This document shows, piece after piece, positions 1 to 10,348 of a stretch of DNA of 64,000 nt (the first letter of the stretch is position 1; the number at the start of each line of letters is the position of its first letter). The stretch is from Medakamo hakoo. Lineage: Eukaryota > Chlorophyta > Trebouxiophyceae > Coccomyxaceae. Made by a program: the position numbers and the translations under genes. Below the pieces are notes generated by a model. It saw only the letters and a list, made by a program, of their open reading frames with translations, did no database searches and was not told the origin of the DNA. The stretch lies in NCBI GenBank assembly GCA_026636295.1, contig CP089463.1:1219263-1283262 (forward strand), given 5' to 3'.

Positions 1-77
1 TGAGCAGAGTCGTGCGTCCGTCCCCAGACTTCCGAATTTTTCTCCCTTCCCACAGACGTGGGGCCCTCGCACCAAAC

Positions 78-889
78 ATGCCGCCTCCACAGCAGCCACC
101 CTCCACAATTGGAGACATCAGCGCGGCCGCCCACACGGTCGCATCAAGCGTGAGCGACCGGCTGTTCGGAACCCGCACGCTGACAGCCGGCGCGGCGCGC
201 CAGCTCCCGCGCAAAACGCCGCTGCGCATCGAGCCCAAGACGTACTTTGGTACGATGGGGAGGAGGAGGAGGGTGGAGGCGAGGGCCTGTGTGCTGGGAG
301 AGAGCAAGGAGCGTGGGCGCGTGCGTGCAAGGCGGGGAGCCCATTGGGGGGCAGCACGACGCCTCGCACGAGAACCTAGCCGTCGAAAAGGTGCCCTCAC
401 CGACCATCCCCTTCCACCCTCCATCAAAACAGCCAACGAACGCACCTTCCTGGCGTGGATGTCCATGGCCGTGACCCTGGGCGGCGTGTCGACGGCGCTT
501 GTCGGGTTTACGGCCGAAGTCGACCCGAAGAGTGAGTGTTGTGTTGTGTTCGTTTTTTCCATCCCACCCACCCCACCCGCTTTGAAGCATCTCTCTCACA
601 CCTCACGCCCATCCAAACAACAACAACAACAACAACAACAGCCGGCCAGAAGGCGGGCCCTCTCACCCCGCACACCACCGCCCTGATCACGGCCCTCCTG
701 CTCCCGCTGGCTGCCGCCATGGCCGGTTACGGCCTGTGGATCTTCGTGTCGCGGTCGCGGTCGTTCCGCGCGCGCACGGTCGGGTTTCACCAAGACTGGG
801 TGGGGCCGGCGGCGTTGGCCACGGCGCTGCTGGCGGTGTTGAGCACGATTGCGGTTGCTGCTTTTGTCAAAGTCATCAAGTACGGGTGA
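78..889 (+). CDS. VTC1: VTC1-like (DUF202) vacuolar transporter chaperone subunit
   Basis: Three exons (78-249, 433-531, 642-889) join in frame to 172 aa. The core EPKTYF-ANERTFLAW spans intron 1 and is the hallmark of Vtc1/DUF202 proteins; it is followed by three hydrophobic segments at about residues 64-85, 105-128 and 148-168. In yeast, Vtc1 is the small membrane subunit of the complex that makes polyphosphate and moves it into the vacuole or acidocalcisome; the polymerase and SPX domains sit on other subunits, and none is seen here. The start is the first in-frame ATG before a hydrophilic N-terminus. Intron 2 ends in a run of CAA repeats before its acceptor. Exon joins are inferred from frame and GT-AG ends; the family call is strong. 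Confidence 0.9.
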
Positions 890-1254
890 CGGAGGCGGGC
901 GTTTCGGCGGGGGGGGGGGGGGGGGGGGGGTTAGCATGCTGGAGGTTAGACAAAAAAACGGGTCTCGCCTTTACAATCAACGGACGCGTCTCCTAAAAAC
1001 AAAAACAACACACGAGTGCACACGCGCACACCGCCACGAGTGCACACGCGCACACCGCCACGCCCTAAAAATTCCCCCGCTAGTTTCGTTTCTTAGTGCA
1101 GACCACGTAACGGGGGGGGGGGGGGGCGACGGGCGGTGGTGGAAGGGGGGGCATGGCGCGGGCACGCGACCTCGAGAAGGAAAGCAGGTTTAGGGAGAAA
1201 GAAACACACAGCCGCACGGGCTGGTTGCTTGACAACCGGTCTCGCGCGCGCAAC
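890..1254. other. Convergent intergenic spacer, G-tracts and 24-bp tandem repeat
   Basis: The 365 bases between the stop codons of the VTC1-like and Kazal genes hold no credible ORF. They contain a 22-G run at 909-930, two perfect 24-bp tandem copies (1011-1034 and 1035-1058), a second G-run near 1111-1125, and the 3' untranslated regions of both genes. Confidence 0.7.
1011..1058 (+). repeat. Two-copy 24-bp tandem repeat
   Basis: The unit beginning cacgagtgcacacgcgcac occurs twice back to back with no mismatch, followed by a 5-base partial third copy. It lies 122 bp after the VTC1-like stop codon. Confidence 0.85.
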
Positions 1255-2600
1255 TCAAGGCCGCTGGCTCGGCTCCTGGCTCGGCTCCTCAATGGCGGGC
1301 AGGCGGCGCGGCGGGACCGCGGAGTCCGCGGTCGCGTTGCTGCTCGCGTTGGCCGCCATCATGCCACCACCGGGGCCCATCATCCCGCCGCCGCCGCCGC
1401 CGCTCATCATCATCCCGCCGCCGCCCATCATCCCGGCCGGCGCGGCGGGCTCGGGCTCCAGCGCGTCCGGGTCGGACGGCCCGCCCGTCGCGCACTCGCC
1501 CGTCGACGCGATGGAGGCTTGAGCGGCCCTTGCCATGCATTCGTTGCCGTACGTTTTGCCGTTTGACCCGCACACGGGCTTGTAGATGAGGGCGCACGCC
1601 ACGGGGCGCGGGCGCGGCGGCGGCGCGGGCGACGCAGCGGCAGACGCGCCGGGCGCCGCGTCATCCGCCTTCGACGCGGGCGACGCAGCGGCAGACGCGC
1701 CGGGCGCCGCGTCATCCGCCTTGGCTGGCGGCACTGTGTTCAGGGACGCGGACGACCCCGGCTCGCCCGTGCCGGGCTTGGTGGTTGACGGCGCGGCCGC
1801 CGCGCCCGCCTCCTCCTCCATGGGCGCCGCAAACGCTTCGCTCGCCCCTTTCGCGTCTCCCGCGCACTCGCCCAGGGTTTTCACCAGGGTTTTCGCCGAC
1901 TTGGCCAGGCAGCCGTTGGAGTACGTCTTGCCATCGGCGCCGCAGACGGGCTTGTAGATGAGCGGGCAGGCGGTCGCGACAGGCGCGGCCGCGGGCGCGG
2001 GCGCCCCAGCGGCCGTGTCCGGCGCGGGTTCCCCGGGCACGGCGGCGTCCGCGCCGTCGGGTGCCGGGGCTCCCTCGCCGCCGCCGCTCCCGCTTTCTGG
2101 CTGGCCGCACGGGCCCATGTAAATGACGGTCGCGCCCGCCGCGCGCGCGAGGCACGGGTTTTTGTAGGTGACGCCGTCGGCGCCGCAGCAGGGGCGGAAG
2201 GACCGGTCGCACGCGCCCGCGGCTGTGTGTGGGGGGGAGGAGGGGAGGAGGAGGCAGGGCGTGTGTGTGTGAGCGCCACGGCGCCATGCATGGTGGGGTG
2301 GAGGCAGGTTTGTGTGGAGGCGGGTCTCTGTGCCACCGTCGGGCCAGGTCTGTGGAGGCGGGTCAGTGTGTGACGACCGCCGGGGCCAGGCAGGCCCGAC
2401 AACATGCGGCTGAGCCGAAGGTGTGGAAAACACCAGGCCAGAGAGCCGGCGGCCCAAAACCCAGGGCTCCCGCCCAAACCCCGCCCCCGCCGCGCCGCCC
2501 GGGAGGGTGCCTAAGGCTCCTGGTTCACCAGCCGAAACGCACGTTGGGCGGCCGCGGCCGCGACGAGGGCCAGGCACGCGACAAAAAAGAGGGTCCGCAT
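1255..2600 (-). CDS. Secreted protein with three Kazal-type inhibitor domains
   Basis: Two exons (2600-2543, 2222-1255) give 341 aa. Exon 1 is almost exactly a signal peptide (MRTLFFVACLALVAAAAAQ). Exon 2 carries three Kazal-like modules at about residues 24-58, 104-138 and 228-262, each with the C-G-x-[DN]-G-x-T-Y-x-[NG]-x-C core. Kazal domains are secreted serine-protease inhibitors. Linkers are Ala/Pro/Glu-rich; one holds a 17-residue tandem duplication (see repeat). The tail is a Met/Gly-rich run followed by an acidic stretch. The specificity-determining P1 residues cannot be assigned with confidence. The donor is CAAC|GTGCGT and the acceptor CACAG, phase 1. Target protease is unknown; a secreted or cell-surface role is inferred from the signal peptide. 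Confidence 0.88.
1631..1722 (-). repeat. 51-bp tandem duplication inside the Kazal gene
   Basis: A 41-nt core is identical at 1631-1671 and 1682-1722 (period 51 bp). It encodes two copies of a 17-residue KADDAAPGASAAASPAx linker between Kazal domains 2 and 3. Identity at the base level points to a recent duplication. Confidence 0.85.
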
Positions 2601-2755
2601 GGGCGTGGGGTGGTGCGCACCAAAATGATGAGGAGTGTGTGAGCGTGCACTGCCACTGGAACTGCACTCGGCTCATTTTTCTGGCTTACTGTTCACACAT
2701 GCCGTCGTGCGCTCCTCCCCGCCGCGTCCGCGCCACACACACCGCTTAGTCGCGC

Positions 2756-5076
2756 ATGCGCAGCAAGCAGGCGGCCCGCCACCTGATGCGTCTGCTGCTG
2801 ACGTCCGCCACCCCCTCTCCGCTCTCTGTTTCTCGTTCTTTTCCTGCGGCCGCTCGCGCGACGCGGCCGCCGCTGCTGGCCGCTCTTGTGAGGTGCGTTC
2901 GTGTGGAGAGAGTGTGGGGGAGGCCTTGCACCACCTGTGTGCGCCGGCCACGAGCTATGGATCGTGCTGCACTCAGGCAGTTTGCTTGAGAGCGACGGAA
3001 GGCGGCCGCCGCATCCGCCCACCCCAAGACGTCCCCCACATCGGCCAGCGCTCACGCGCCCTCCCTTCTCGAAACAGCCGCCGCCCTGTCGCCTCCCTCC
3101 TGCCGCACGCCCTGCCGGACGCCGTCGTCGGGGGTGGCCGGTCGTCGCCGGGGCCAGCCCTGCAACCGTCCGGGCGCGGCGGGTCCATGACAACGGACGC
3201 GCTGCCGCCTGTTGCGGCGGCCGCGGCCGCGGCCGCGGCCGCGGCCGTCGCTGCACCTCCCCCGCCGCCGACCACGCGCAACAACAAGCGGCCGGCAGCC
3301 GCCCAACCCACGCCCGCCCGCGGCCGGAAGAAACCCCCGTCCGCAGACGTGGCTTTCAGGCTCGCCGTGCACGCGGCGGCCAAAGCCCAGGACGTCGTCG
3401 CCGCGCTGGCCGCGTACGACGGCGCGGTCGCGGCCGGCCTGTCCATCCCGCCCGACGCGGCCAACACCGTGCTATACCTGTGCGCGGGCGGGGATGAGTG
3501 GGACGGCGGCCTGGACGTGCTGGGCGCGCCGCCCGCCTGGAAGCGGCGCGCCGCGTTCAGCGGGAGCGGCGGGGGCGGGGAGCCGCCGCCGCCGCCGCCG
3601 CCGTCCTCGCCGCTGCCGCCCGGCGCGCTGGCCGCGCGCGGCCGCGAAGTGTTTGACCGCCTGCTGCACCCGCCGCCCTCCTCCAGCGACCTGGACGCGC
3701 CTCCCCCGCCCCCGCTGCGCGCCCGTGACGGGGAGATGGCGTACACCTCGGCCGCCCGCATGGCAGCCCGGGCGGGCGACGCGGACGGCGCGCTGGCCGC
3801 CGCGCGCGGCGCCGTGGCCGCCGGCCTCCCGCCCCGCCTGCGCACGTGGGCGCCCGCCCTGATGGCGTACGCGGCGAAAGGCGACGCGGCCGCGGCTCTG
3901 GCCGTCGACGAAGAAGCGGCCGGCCACGGCCTGACGGCGGGTGAGGTGGAGCTGGCGGTGCTGGCGGGCGCGGCGGCCAAGGCCAGCGCCAGCGCCGCTG
4001 GCGGGGGCGGGCGCGGCGCGCCGGCCTTGCCGCCCGGCGCCCTGGCCTCCGTCCTGACCCGCTTGGGCCGGGAACACGCGGCCCTCCAGCCGGAAACGGT
4101 GGACGCCCTGGAAGCCCTGTTCAAATCCCCGGCGTCGGCCGAGCTGCTCGCGGCCGAGGGCGGTCGCGACCCGCCCGCCCGCCACACCGCTTGGTCGGTG
4201 TCCTGGGTCACGCCGGACGCGGCCACGGGCGCCGTGCCCGCGAGCGCGGGCGGCGGCGTGCTGGCCCCCTCCGACCTGGAACCGGACGAGTGGGACGCGT
4301 TCGCGGACGGCGTCGCGGCCCTGGCGCGGGAGCGGGCCCGAAAGCCGTCGGACTTTGACGCGTTCACAGCCTGGTTGAAAGACCACGGCCCCTTTGACGC
4401 GGTGGTGGACGGCGCCAACGTGGCGCTGTACGGCCAGAACTGGGAGCACGGCGGCTTTGACTGGGGCCAGTTGGGCGCGGTCCTGGACGCGCTGGCCCGC
4501 GAGCGGGACGTGGCCGTGGTGGGGCCGCCGCGCCCGTCAGAGGCAGCGGGCGGCGGGGGAGGCGGCGCGGGTCCGCCCCCGCCCCCGCCCCGCGCCCTCG
4601 TCATCCTGCACCGCTCCCGCACGGGCGGCCCCAGCGCCGCCACCCCGCTCGCCCGCCGCCTCCTGGCCGCGCTCACCTCCTCGTCCTGCTTCTACGCCGC
4701 GCCGCACGGCTGCAACGACGACTGGTTCTGGCTGTACGCCGCGCTGGCCGCGCGCGGCCGGGGGCTGCTGATCTCCAACGACGAGATGCGGGACCACGTG
4801 TTCCAACTCCTGTCCCCGCGTTTCTTTGCCCGGTGGAAGGGTCGGCACCAGGTCAAGTACGAGGTCGGGCCGACGGGCGGGAGCGGGTGCGCGGCGTCCA
4901 ACAACAACAGCGCCGGCGGCGGGTCGTGGGGCGCCGGCCGGTACGCGAGCCTGTCCTTTCCGCCGCCCTACTCTGTGTGCGCGCAACGCCTGCCGTCCGG
5001 TGCGTGGTTTGTGCCGGCGACCGAGCCGCCCACGCCTGGGGCGTGGCTGTGTGCGCGGCCCGTGTCTGACCTGTAA
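2756..5076 (+). CDS. PRORP: Protein-only RNase P (PRORP) with probable organelle leader
   Basis: Modelled as two exons (2756-2892, 3078-5076), 711 aa. PRORP cuts the 5' leader off precursor tRNAs without an RNA subunit. The N-terminal half (from about residue 135) has Ala-rich PPR-like helical repeats. The C-terminal NYN metallonuclease domain shows the metal-binding acidic residues: VDGANVALYG near residue 489, CNDDWFW near 592 and SNDEMRDH near 612. The end (PPPYSVCAQ, GAWFVP) matches the zinc-binding module of the family. Exon 1 is Arg/Leu/Ser/Ala-rich with few acids, like a mitochondrial or plastid presequence; its donor (GAG|GTGCGT) and the acceptor AACAG keep phase. A shorter product starting at 3187 without the leader is possible, so the start is less certain than the enzyme call. 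Confidence 0.9.
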
Positions 5077-5168
5077 TTTTATTAATGCCTTGTGTGCTTC
5101 CTGCACACACACACACACAAAAAAAAAAAACTCGGAATCCTTTCTTCTACAAACTCGCCCCTTTCTTT

Positions 5169-6772
5169 TCACGCAACGCGCACCGCCCTCCCAGCCGGCC
5201 GCTCCGGCGTGATGGGCGCCACTGGAGCCGGCTCCATGGCAGGAATCACCGCACCATTCAGCGTGGCGAGCAGGGACCGCCCGGCCCGGCCGGCCGCCCA
5301 GACGGCGCGGCCCAGCGCGGCCGCGTCGGCCTCATCCCACGCCGCGCAGGCGACGGCCACGCGCTCCAACGACGGGCAGCGCCCCACGGCGGCTGCTAGG
5401 GCCGGCGACCAGGCCGCCGCACCGTCAGCACAGCCGGTGATGACCAGGGACCGGATGCGGCAGCCGCCGCCGCCGCCGCCGCCGCCGGCGTCGGCGTCGG
5501 CGTCGGCAGCAGACAGGGCGGCCACGCCCAGCGCTTCGGCTTCCTCGCCCGACAGGCGGACGAGCTCCAGGACGCGCGGCCCGCCACGGCCGCCGGCCGC
5601 CGCGCCGACCGCGGCCGCCGCCGCCGCCAGGGCCGGCCGTTCTGGGTACCACCAGGCGGACGGGCGGGACGAGACGGCCAAGCGGTTGAGGGTGAGCGGG
5701 CCAGGGCCGCCGGCCGCCGCGACCGCGTCTGCGAGGTCGGCCGCCGCGCCCGGGGGGGGTGGGGGGACGGCGCCGCCGCCGCCGCCGTCGCCGTCGGCAC
5801 CGCCGCCCACTGCCGTGGGCGGCAGGGCAAAGGCCACGTCCACGACGGCGGACGTGAGGGAGGGGTGGGACGCGGCCGCGGCGCGCAGCAGGGCGGCCTC
5901 GCGCGCGTCGAGGGCGACGGGCGCGCGCCGGGCGTCGTCGGCCGCCTCCTCCCCTCCTTTGCTGCCGCCGACGCCGACGCCGGCCACGACCATGCCGTCG
6001 GCCCGCAAGACAGTCAGGTTGGGCGCCAGCCCGAGCAACCGCCGCACGGGCGGCGCGCGGAAGCAGGCCGACGGCCGCCACGCACACCCCCGCAGGTCGA
6101 GCGAGCGAAGGTGCGGGCGGACCGCGTCCCACCCAGGCGGCGGGATGGGCGGCCGCATGCCCGGCAGGTGGGGCGGGGCGGGGTGGGCCAGGGCCTTGGC
6201 GGCCAGCGGCGGCGCGCCCACGTCGGACAGCCAGAGCAGGCGGGCGAGGAGGGCGACGTCGACCTGTGATGGGAGGGCGGGTGTGAGGTGGGGGGTGGGG
6301 GGGCGGACGCGCGCGGCGACGGCGCGCGAGGCTAGCGGGGGGGGGAGCGTAGATGCGACCAGAAACGCCGACACGTGCTCCGGCATGGTGGGCGGCGCCG
6401 TTGGACGGCCGACCCTTCCCCAAGTCACTCAGTCTGTCTCAGCAATCCCGCCCAACTCACTCGTCCAGCCAGGCGCGGTTCCTCACGCAGGCAAATGCGG
6501 GCGAATGCCGAGTCGGGCGGCGGCGCGCCGCGGACTCGCGCCGCGCCCGGCGGCGTCTCTGCCGGTGGACCTTCCAGCGCGCCACGCCACCGGGTGCACA
6601 CACAGCGCAGTGTGACGGCTCTGTCCAACAGGGAGACGTGGGCAAAGATGGACCGGAGCAGGTCGTCGGGGAGGGCGGCAATGGAGGTCGGCGCGTCACC
6701 TGCCGGACCGGCCGCGGTGGTGGCCGTGCGGACGGCCAGGGCGGGAGCGGGTGGGAAGGGTGGGGACGTCAT
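5169..6772 (-). CDS. F-box protein with leucine-rich-like repeats
   Basis: Two exons (6772-6461, 6263-5169), 468 aa, phase-0 intron GTGAGT...CACAG. An F-box at about residues 36-66 (LPDDLLRSIFAHVSLLDRA, then LRCVCTRWRG) would bind Skp1 in an SCF ubiquitin ligase. The rest shows repeated LRSLDLRGC, LTVLRADG, RVLELVRLSG, RIRSLVITGC and LERVAVAC patterns spaced like leucine-rich repeats, which would be the substrate-binding part. Inter-repeat loops are inflated with Gly/Ala/Asp runs. It is divergently paired with the next gene across only 219 bp. The substrate is unknown. Confidence 0.82.
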
Positions 6773-6991
6773 GGTGTGTGCCCTGCACAGAGGCCCAAGC
6801 ACGACCGGGCGTGCGGGCTGGGCGGGTGGAGCGGGAATGCCAGCCCCGTGACCCCCCTTGTGTGTGGGCCGTGCTCTCTCAGTCTGTGCGTCGGGGAAGG
6901 TCGGGCGAGTGAGGGGAGGAGGGGGGGAGAGAGGCGCGAGCGTGAAATGCGCTCAAAACGAAAAAGCAAAACACGACGACACGGCGCGACG
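6773..6991. promoter_or_regulatory. Short divergent promoter, F-box / gamma-tubulin-complex pair
   Basis: These 219 bases lie between two oppositely directed start codons and must contain both promoters and both 5' leaders. No TATA-like element is obvious. Confidence 0.5.
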
Positions 6992-9900
6992 ATGGACGCG
7001 GCAGCCCACCACCACCCCTCCTCCTCTGACAGGACGGCCGTCGTGGACGCGGCCGTGTGCGCCCTGGCGGCCGCCGCGGCTGGGCGGACGTCTGTCTCTC
7101 CATCCGCACCGCCGCCGCTGTCGGCCAAGCTGCGTGCGACCGCGGTGTCCGTGCTGACGGGCGGGCGGGGGGGCGGCGGCGGGGCCGGCGACGGCCGATG
7201 GGCGCAGGTGCGGCTGTGTGGATGTGTGCCATGCGTGCAGCAGGGGTTGGACGGCGTCCGGGGCGGCCGCGCGCCCGCCCCCCTCCTCCCCTTTTGCCGG
7301 CGCATCACGTTCAATAAAAAAAAACGCCCGCCGAAACTGACGCGCCCGCTCCCTCTCCCACTCTCATTCCACAGGAGGCCGACGCGGCGATTGAAGCCCT
7401 GGCGTCGTCGTCCGCGCCCGACCCGGCCGGCTTCCGGGATTTGGCTGCGCACCTGCGGGCGGCGGGGTGCGTTTTTTTTGCATTATTTCGGTCGCTCCCC
7501 CCACCCCACCCCACCCCCCCTCCCCACCTCTCTCACGCCTCTCCCGCCTTTCCGCAGCACGCCCTGCGTCGACGCCTTCCTGGTCACCCTGCAAGGCATC
7601 GCCGCCGCGCCGGCCGTGCGGGCGGCCTTGGTCCGCGGGAACGGTGGGCGGGCGGCGGTCGAGGACGAGGCGCCGCCGCCGCCGGGGTCGCCCCTGCGCG
7701 CCCGCCCACCGCCCAACAACGGCAACGCCGCGGCTGCCGCCCCCGTCGTCGAACCGGCCCGGCCCGGCCTGTGGCCGGCGCGCAAGCTGCCGGAGGTGGC
7801 GGCACCGCCGCCGGCGCCGCCGCCCGCTCAGGCCGACCGCCAGCCGTCGCCGTCGCCGTCGCCGCGGCGGCTTCCCCCGGGCGCGCCGCCCGACCCACCG
7901 CTCCCCGCCTCGTCGGACCTTTTCGCCTGGCCGGACGCGGCGCTGCTGTCGCGCGAAGACGCGGCCTGGGCGACGGTGGGCGCCCCCGCCTGGGCGGACC
8001 CGCCCTGGGCGGGCGCGCGGCCGTTTTTGAGCGGGGAGGCGGCGGTGCTGCCGGACGGCGGGGACGGGGAAGGCCTCGCGCGCCGCGGGGGAGGGGGCCA
8101 CCCGCCCCCGCCCCCGCCGCTGGGCTCCCTGGACCCGGCGGCCCAGGAAGCCGCGGTCGTGGACGACCTGCTGTACGCCTGGCTGGGCTGCGACGGCGAG
8201 TACCTGCGGTCGTCGCCCGTGTGGGCGGAGGCGGGCGGCGACGACGACGACGGGCGCGACGCGCGCCGTCCGCCGCCCCGGGCGCCCACCATCCTCGCGG
8301 TCGAGTGGGCCCTGTCCCCCGGCGGGGACGGGTCCGTCGACGCGGCCGTGTGCGGCGCCGCCGCCCGCCTGGCCCCCCTCGCCCGCGCCGCCACGTCCCT
8401 GGAGCGGTTTGCCCGGTCCCGGTCGGCCCTGGCCGCGGGCGGCGTGGCCCACGGCGCGGCCGCGGCCGCGGCTGCGGCCCTGGCCCGGTGGCGGGCGCAC
8501 GTCGCCGCCATGGACCGCCGCGCGTCGGCGGGCGGCGGCGGCCTGACCCTGGCCGCCCTGGCCGCCGCCACGGCAGCGGAAGCCGCGCCGCTGCTGGCGG
8601 CGGGCGCGGCGGTGGAGGCGGCAGCGGCGGCCGCGCCGCTGGGCGGCCCGCCCCACCACCCACCGCCGTCGGCCGCGCTCCTCGACTCGCTCCACGCCTC
8701 CTGGCGGGCCGAGCGCGGGGACGGCGCCCGGGAAGCCGCCGTCGCAGCCTTGCTGGCCGGCGCGGCGGGCCCCTGGTTCGCCCTGGTGGACGCCTGGGTC
8801 CGGACGGGCGACGTGGACGACCCGCACGGCGAAGGGCCGGTGGTGGTGGGCGGGGACGGGGCCGCCGCCCTGCGCCTGGACGGCGCCGGCGCGCCCGTCG
8901 CGCCGGCCTTCATCCCGCCCGCCGTCCTGGCGGACGCCCTGGCGGCCGGGAGTGCCGTGGCGGCCCTGCGCCGCGGCGGCCGCCGCGCCGCCCTGCCGGC
9001 CAGTGCGCCCGTGCGGTGGGACCCGGCCGGCGGGTTTGCGTCCGCCATTGCGGGCGCCGCGGCGTCCGCGTCGGCGGCCCTCCTGTCCCTCGCGCTGCGG
9101 CCGCGTCCGCCGCCCGGCGCCGCCGCCGCCGACGCGGACGCCGCCCTGCCCCTGCCAGCCTGCCTGACCGCCGCCCGGGATTACCTCCTCCTGGGCGCGC
9201 CCGGCTTCGCGCGCGCCTTGGCGTCGGGCGAGGTGGGGGAGGCGCTGGCGGGCACGCCCGCGGCCGGCGCGCCGCCCGGGCGGCTGGCCGGCCTGCTGGC
9301 CGCGGCGCTGGCCGCCGGCGGCCGCGGCCGCGACCCGGCCGCGGCCGCCCTGCGCCCGGGCCTGGACGCCCGGTCCATGCTGGCGGCGGCGAAGGCGGCC
9401 CGCGACGCGGACGCCGGCGGCGGCGGCGGCGGCGGGGCGCACCACCACCCGCACCACCCGCCGCCGCTGCGCGGCCCCGCGCGCGACGCCCTGACCCTCT
9501 CCCTGGCCGCGCCCTGGCCCGCGGACGCCCTGTTCGGGCCGGGCGCGCCGGCGGCGGCCTACTACGGCCTCCTGTTCCGCCACGTGCACGGCCTGGCCGC
9601 GGCGGCGGCGGGGCTGGACGGCGCGTGGCGGGTGCTGGCGGCGGCCGCGCGCCGCCCGCCGAGTGGCGGCCGCGCGCCGCTGCCGCCCCCTGCCCTCGCC
9701 CGCGCCCTGGCCGCCCGGGCCGCCATGGCCGCCGCGCTGGCCGCCCTGACAACCCACGCCCAGGCCGACGTCCTGGACCCGGCGTGGGCTCGGTTAGGCG
9801 CCGCCGTGCGTGGCGCGGCCACGCTGGACGGCGTTGTGGCGGCGCACGCAGCCGCGCTGCGGTCGGCCGCGCGCGGGTGCCTCCTGAGCCGTGGCGTGCC

Positions 9901-10261
9901 GGCTTTGCGCGGCGTGACGGGCGTCGTGGAAGCCGCGCACGCGTTTGCGGACGCGGTGCGCGGCCTGGACGAAGCCGCGGGCGCGGCCGTCGCGGCGTCG
10001 GATGGGGCGGGCGCGGCGGGCGTCCCGTCCACGCCCGCGGCGCGGGTCGGCCGCCGCGCGCGCGCGCTCGCCGCCGCGGCGGCCGACCCGGCCTTTGCCG
10101 CCGCGGCCGCCGCGGCCGAAGCCGCCTTCAGGGAACGCTTGGCGGAACTGGTGGGCGCACTGGACGGGGAAGGCCGGTCCGGCGGCGGGAGCAGCGCGGA
10201 GGGCGAAGGGCTGGCCCGCCTGGCGGACACGCTGCGCCGAGCGGCCGGGGCGGGCGTGTAA
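6992..10261 (+). CDS. Gamma-tubulin complex component (Spc97/Spc98 family)
   Basis: Three exons (6992-7207, 7375-7466, 7558-10261) give 1003 aa. The C-terminal half shows the order of conserved blocks expected of GCP proteins: ARDYLLLGAPGFARAL near residue 635, L.LAAPWPADALFG near 750, AYYGLLFRHVHGL with a following W, LTTHAQADVLDPAW, and VVAAHAAALRSAARGCLL. GCP proteins assemble with gamma-tubulin into the ring that nucleates microtubules. The N-terminal half is diluted by Ala/Gly/Pro-rich inserts, so I cannot say which paralogue (GCP2-6) it is; the weak N-terminal motif suggests a GCP4/5/6-type member. The two introns are GTGCGG...CACAG and GTGCGT...CGCAG and keep frame. Confidence 0.72.
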   Translation: MDAAAHHHPSSSDRTAVVDAAVCALAAAAAGRTSVSPSAPPPLSAKLRATAVSVLTGGRGGGGGAGDGRWAQVRLCGCVPCVQQGLDGVRGGRAPAPLLPFCRRITFNKKKRPPKLTRPLPLPLSFHRRPTRRLKPWRRRPRPTRPASGIWLRTCGRRGAFFLHYFGRSPHPTPPPLPTSLTPLPPFRSTPCVDAFLVTLQGIAAAPAVRAALVRGNGGRAAVEDEAPPPPGSPLRARPPPNNGNAAAAAPVVEPARPGLWPARKLPEVAAPPPAPPPAQADRQPSPSPSPRRLPPGAPPDPPLPASSDLFAWPDAALLSREDAAWATVGAPAWADPPWAGARPFLSGEAAVLPDGGDGEGLARRGGGGHPPPPPPLGSLDPAAQEAAVVDDLLYAWLGCDGEYLRSSPVWAEAGGDDDDGRDARRPPPRAPTILAVEWALSPGGDGSVDAAVCGAAARLAPLARAATSLERFARSRSALAAGGVAHGAAAAAAAALARWRAHVAAMDRRASAGGGGLTLAALAAATAAEAAPLLAAGAAVEAAAAAAPLGGPPHHPPPSAALLDSLHASWRAERGDGAREAAVAALLAGAAGPWFALVDAWVRTGDVDDPHGEGPVVVGGDGAAALRLDGAGAPVAPAFIPPAVLADALAAGSAVAALRRGGRRAALPASAPVRWDPAGGFASAIAGAAASASAALLSLALRPRPPPGAAAADADAALPLPACLTAARDYLLLGAPGFARALASGEVGEALAGTPAAGAPPGRLAGLLAAALAAGGRGRDPAAAALRPGLDARSMLAAAKAARDADAGGGGGGGAHHHPHHPPPLRGPARDALTLSLAAPWPADALFGPGAPAAAYYGLLFRHVHGLAAAAAGLDGAWRVLAAAARRPPSGGRAPLPPPALARALAARAAMAAALAALTTHAQADVLDPAWARLGAAVRGAATLDGVVAAHAAALRSAARGCLLSRGVPALRGVTGVVEAAHAFADAVRGLDEAAGAAVAASDGAGAAGVPSTPAARVGRRARALAAAAADPAFAAAAAAAEAAFRERLAELVGALDGEGRSGGGSSAEGEGLARLADTLRRAAGAGV

Positions 10262-10348
10262 ACAGACAGGGAGGGGGTGGCATATAGCTCGGTGTGTTTT
10301 TCTTTTCTACCACACGCCCTCTCTCTCTCTCTCTCTTCTTCTTCTTCT
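10262..10348. repeat. CT/TTC low-complexity tract in convergent spacer
   Basis: The 87-bp spacer between two stop codons contains a (CT)n run followed by (TTC)n, at about 10317-10350. Confidence 0.6.

Noticed and set aside
2973-4676. 567-aa minus-strand ORF opposite PRORP
   Set aside because: Ser/Ala/Arg-rich shadow of the PRORP frame.
3187-5076. PRORP starting at 3187 with no intron
   Set aside because: Possible, but the upstream exon joins in phase and encodes a typical organelle leader; kept as an alternative start.
7364-9757. 797-aa minus-strand ORF and 948-aa + frame within the gamma-tubulin-complex gene
   Set aside because: Arg/Gly/Pro composition, no motifs; explained by high GC at third positions lowering stop frequency.
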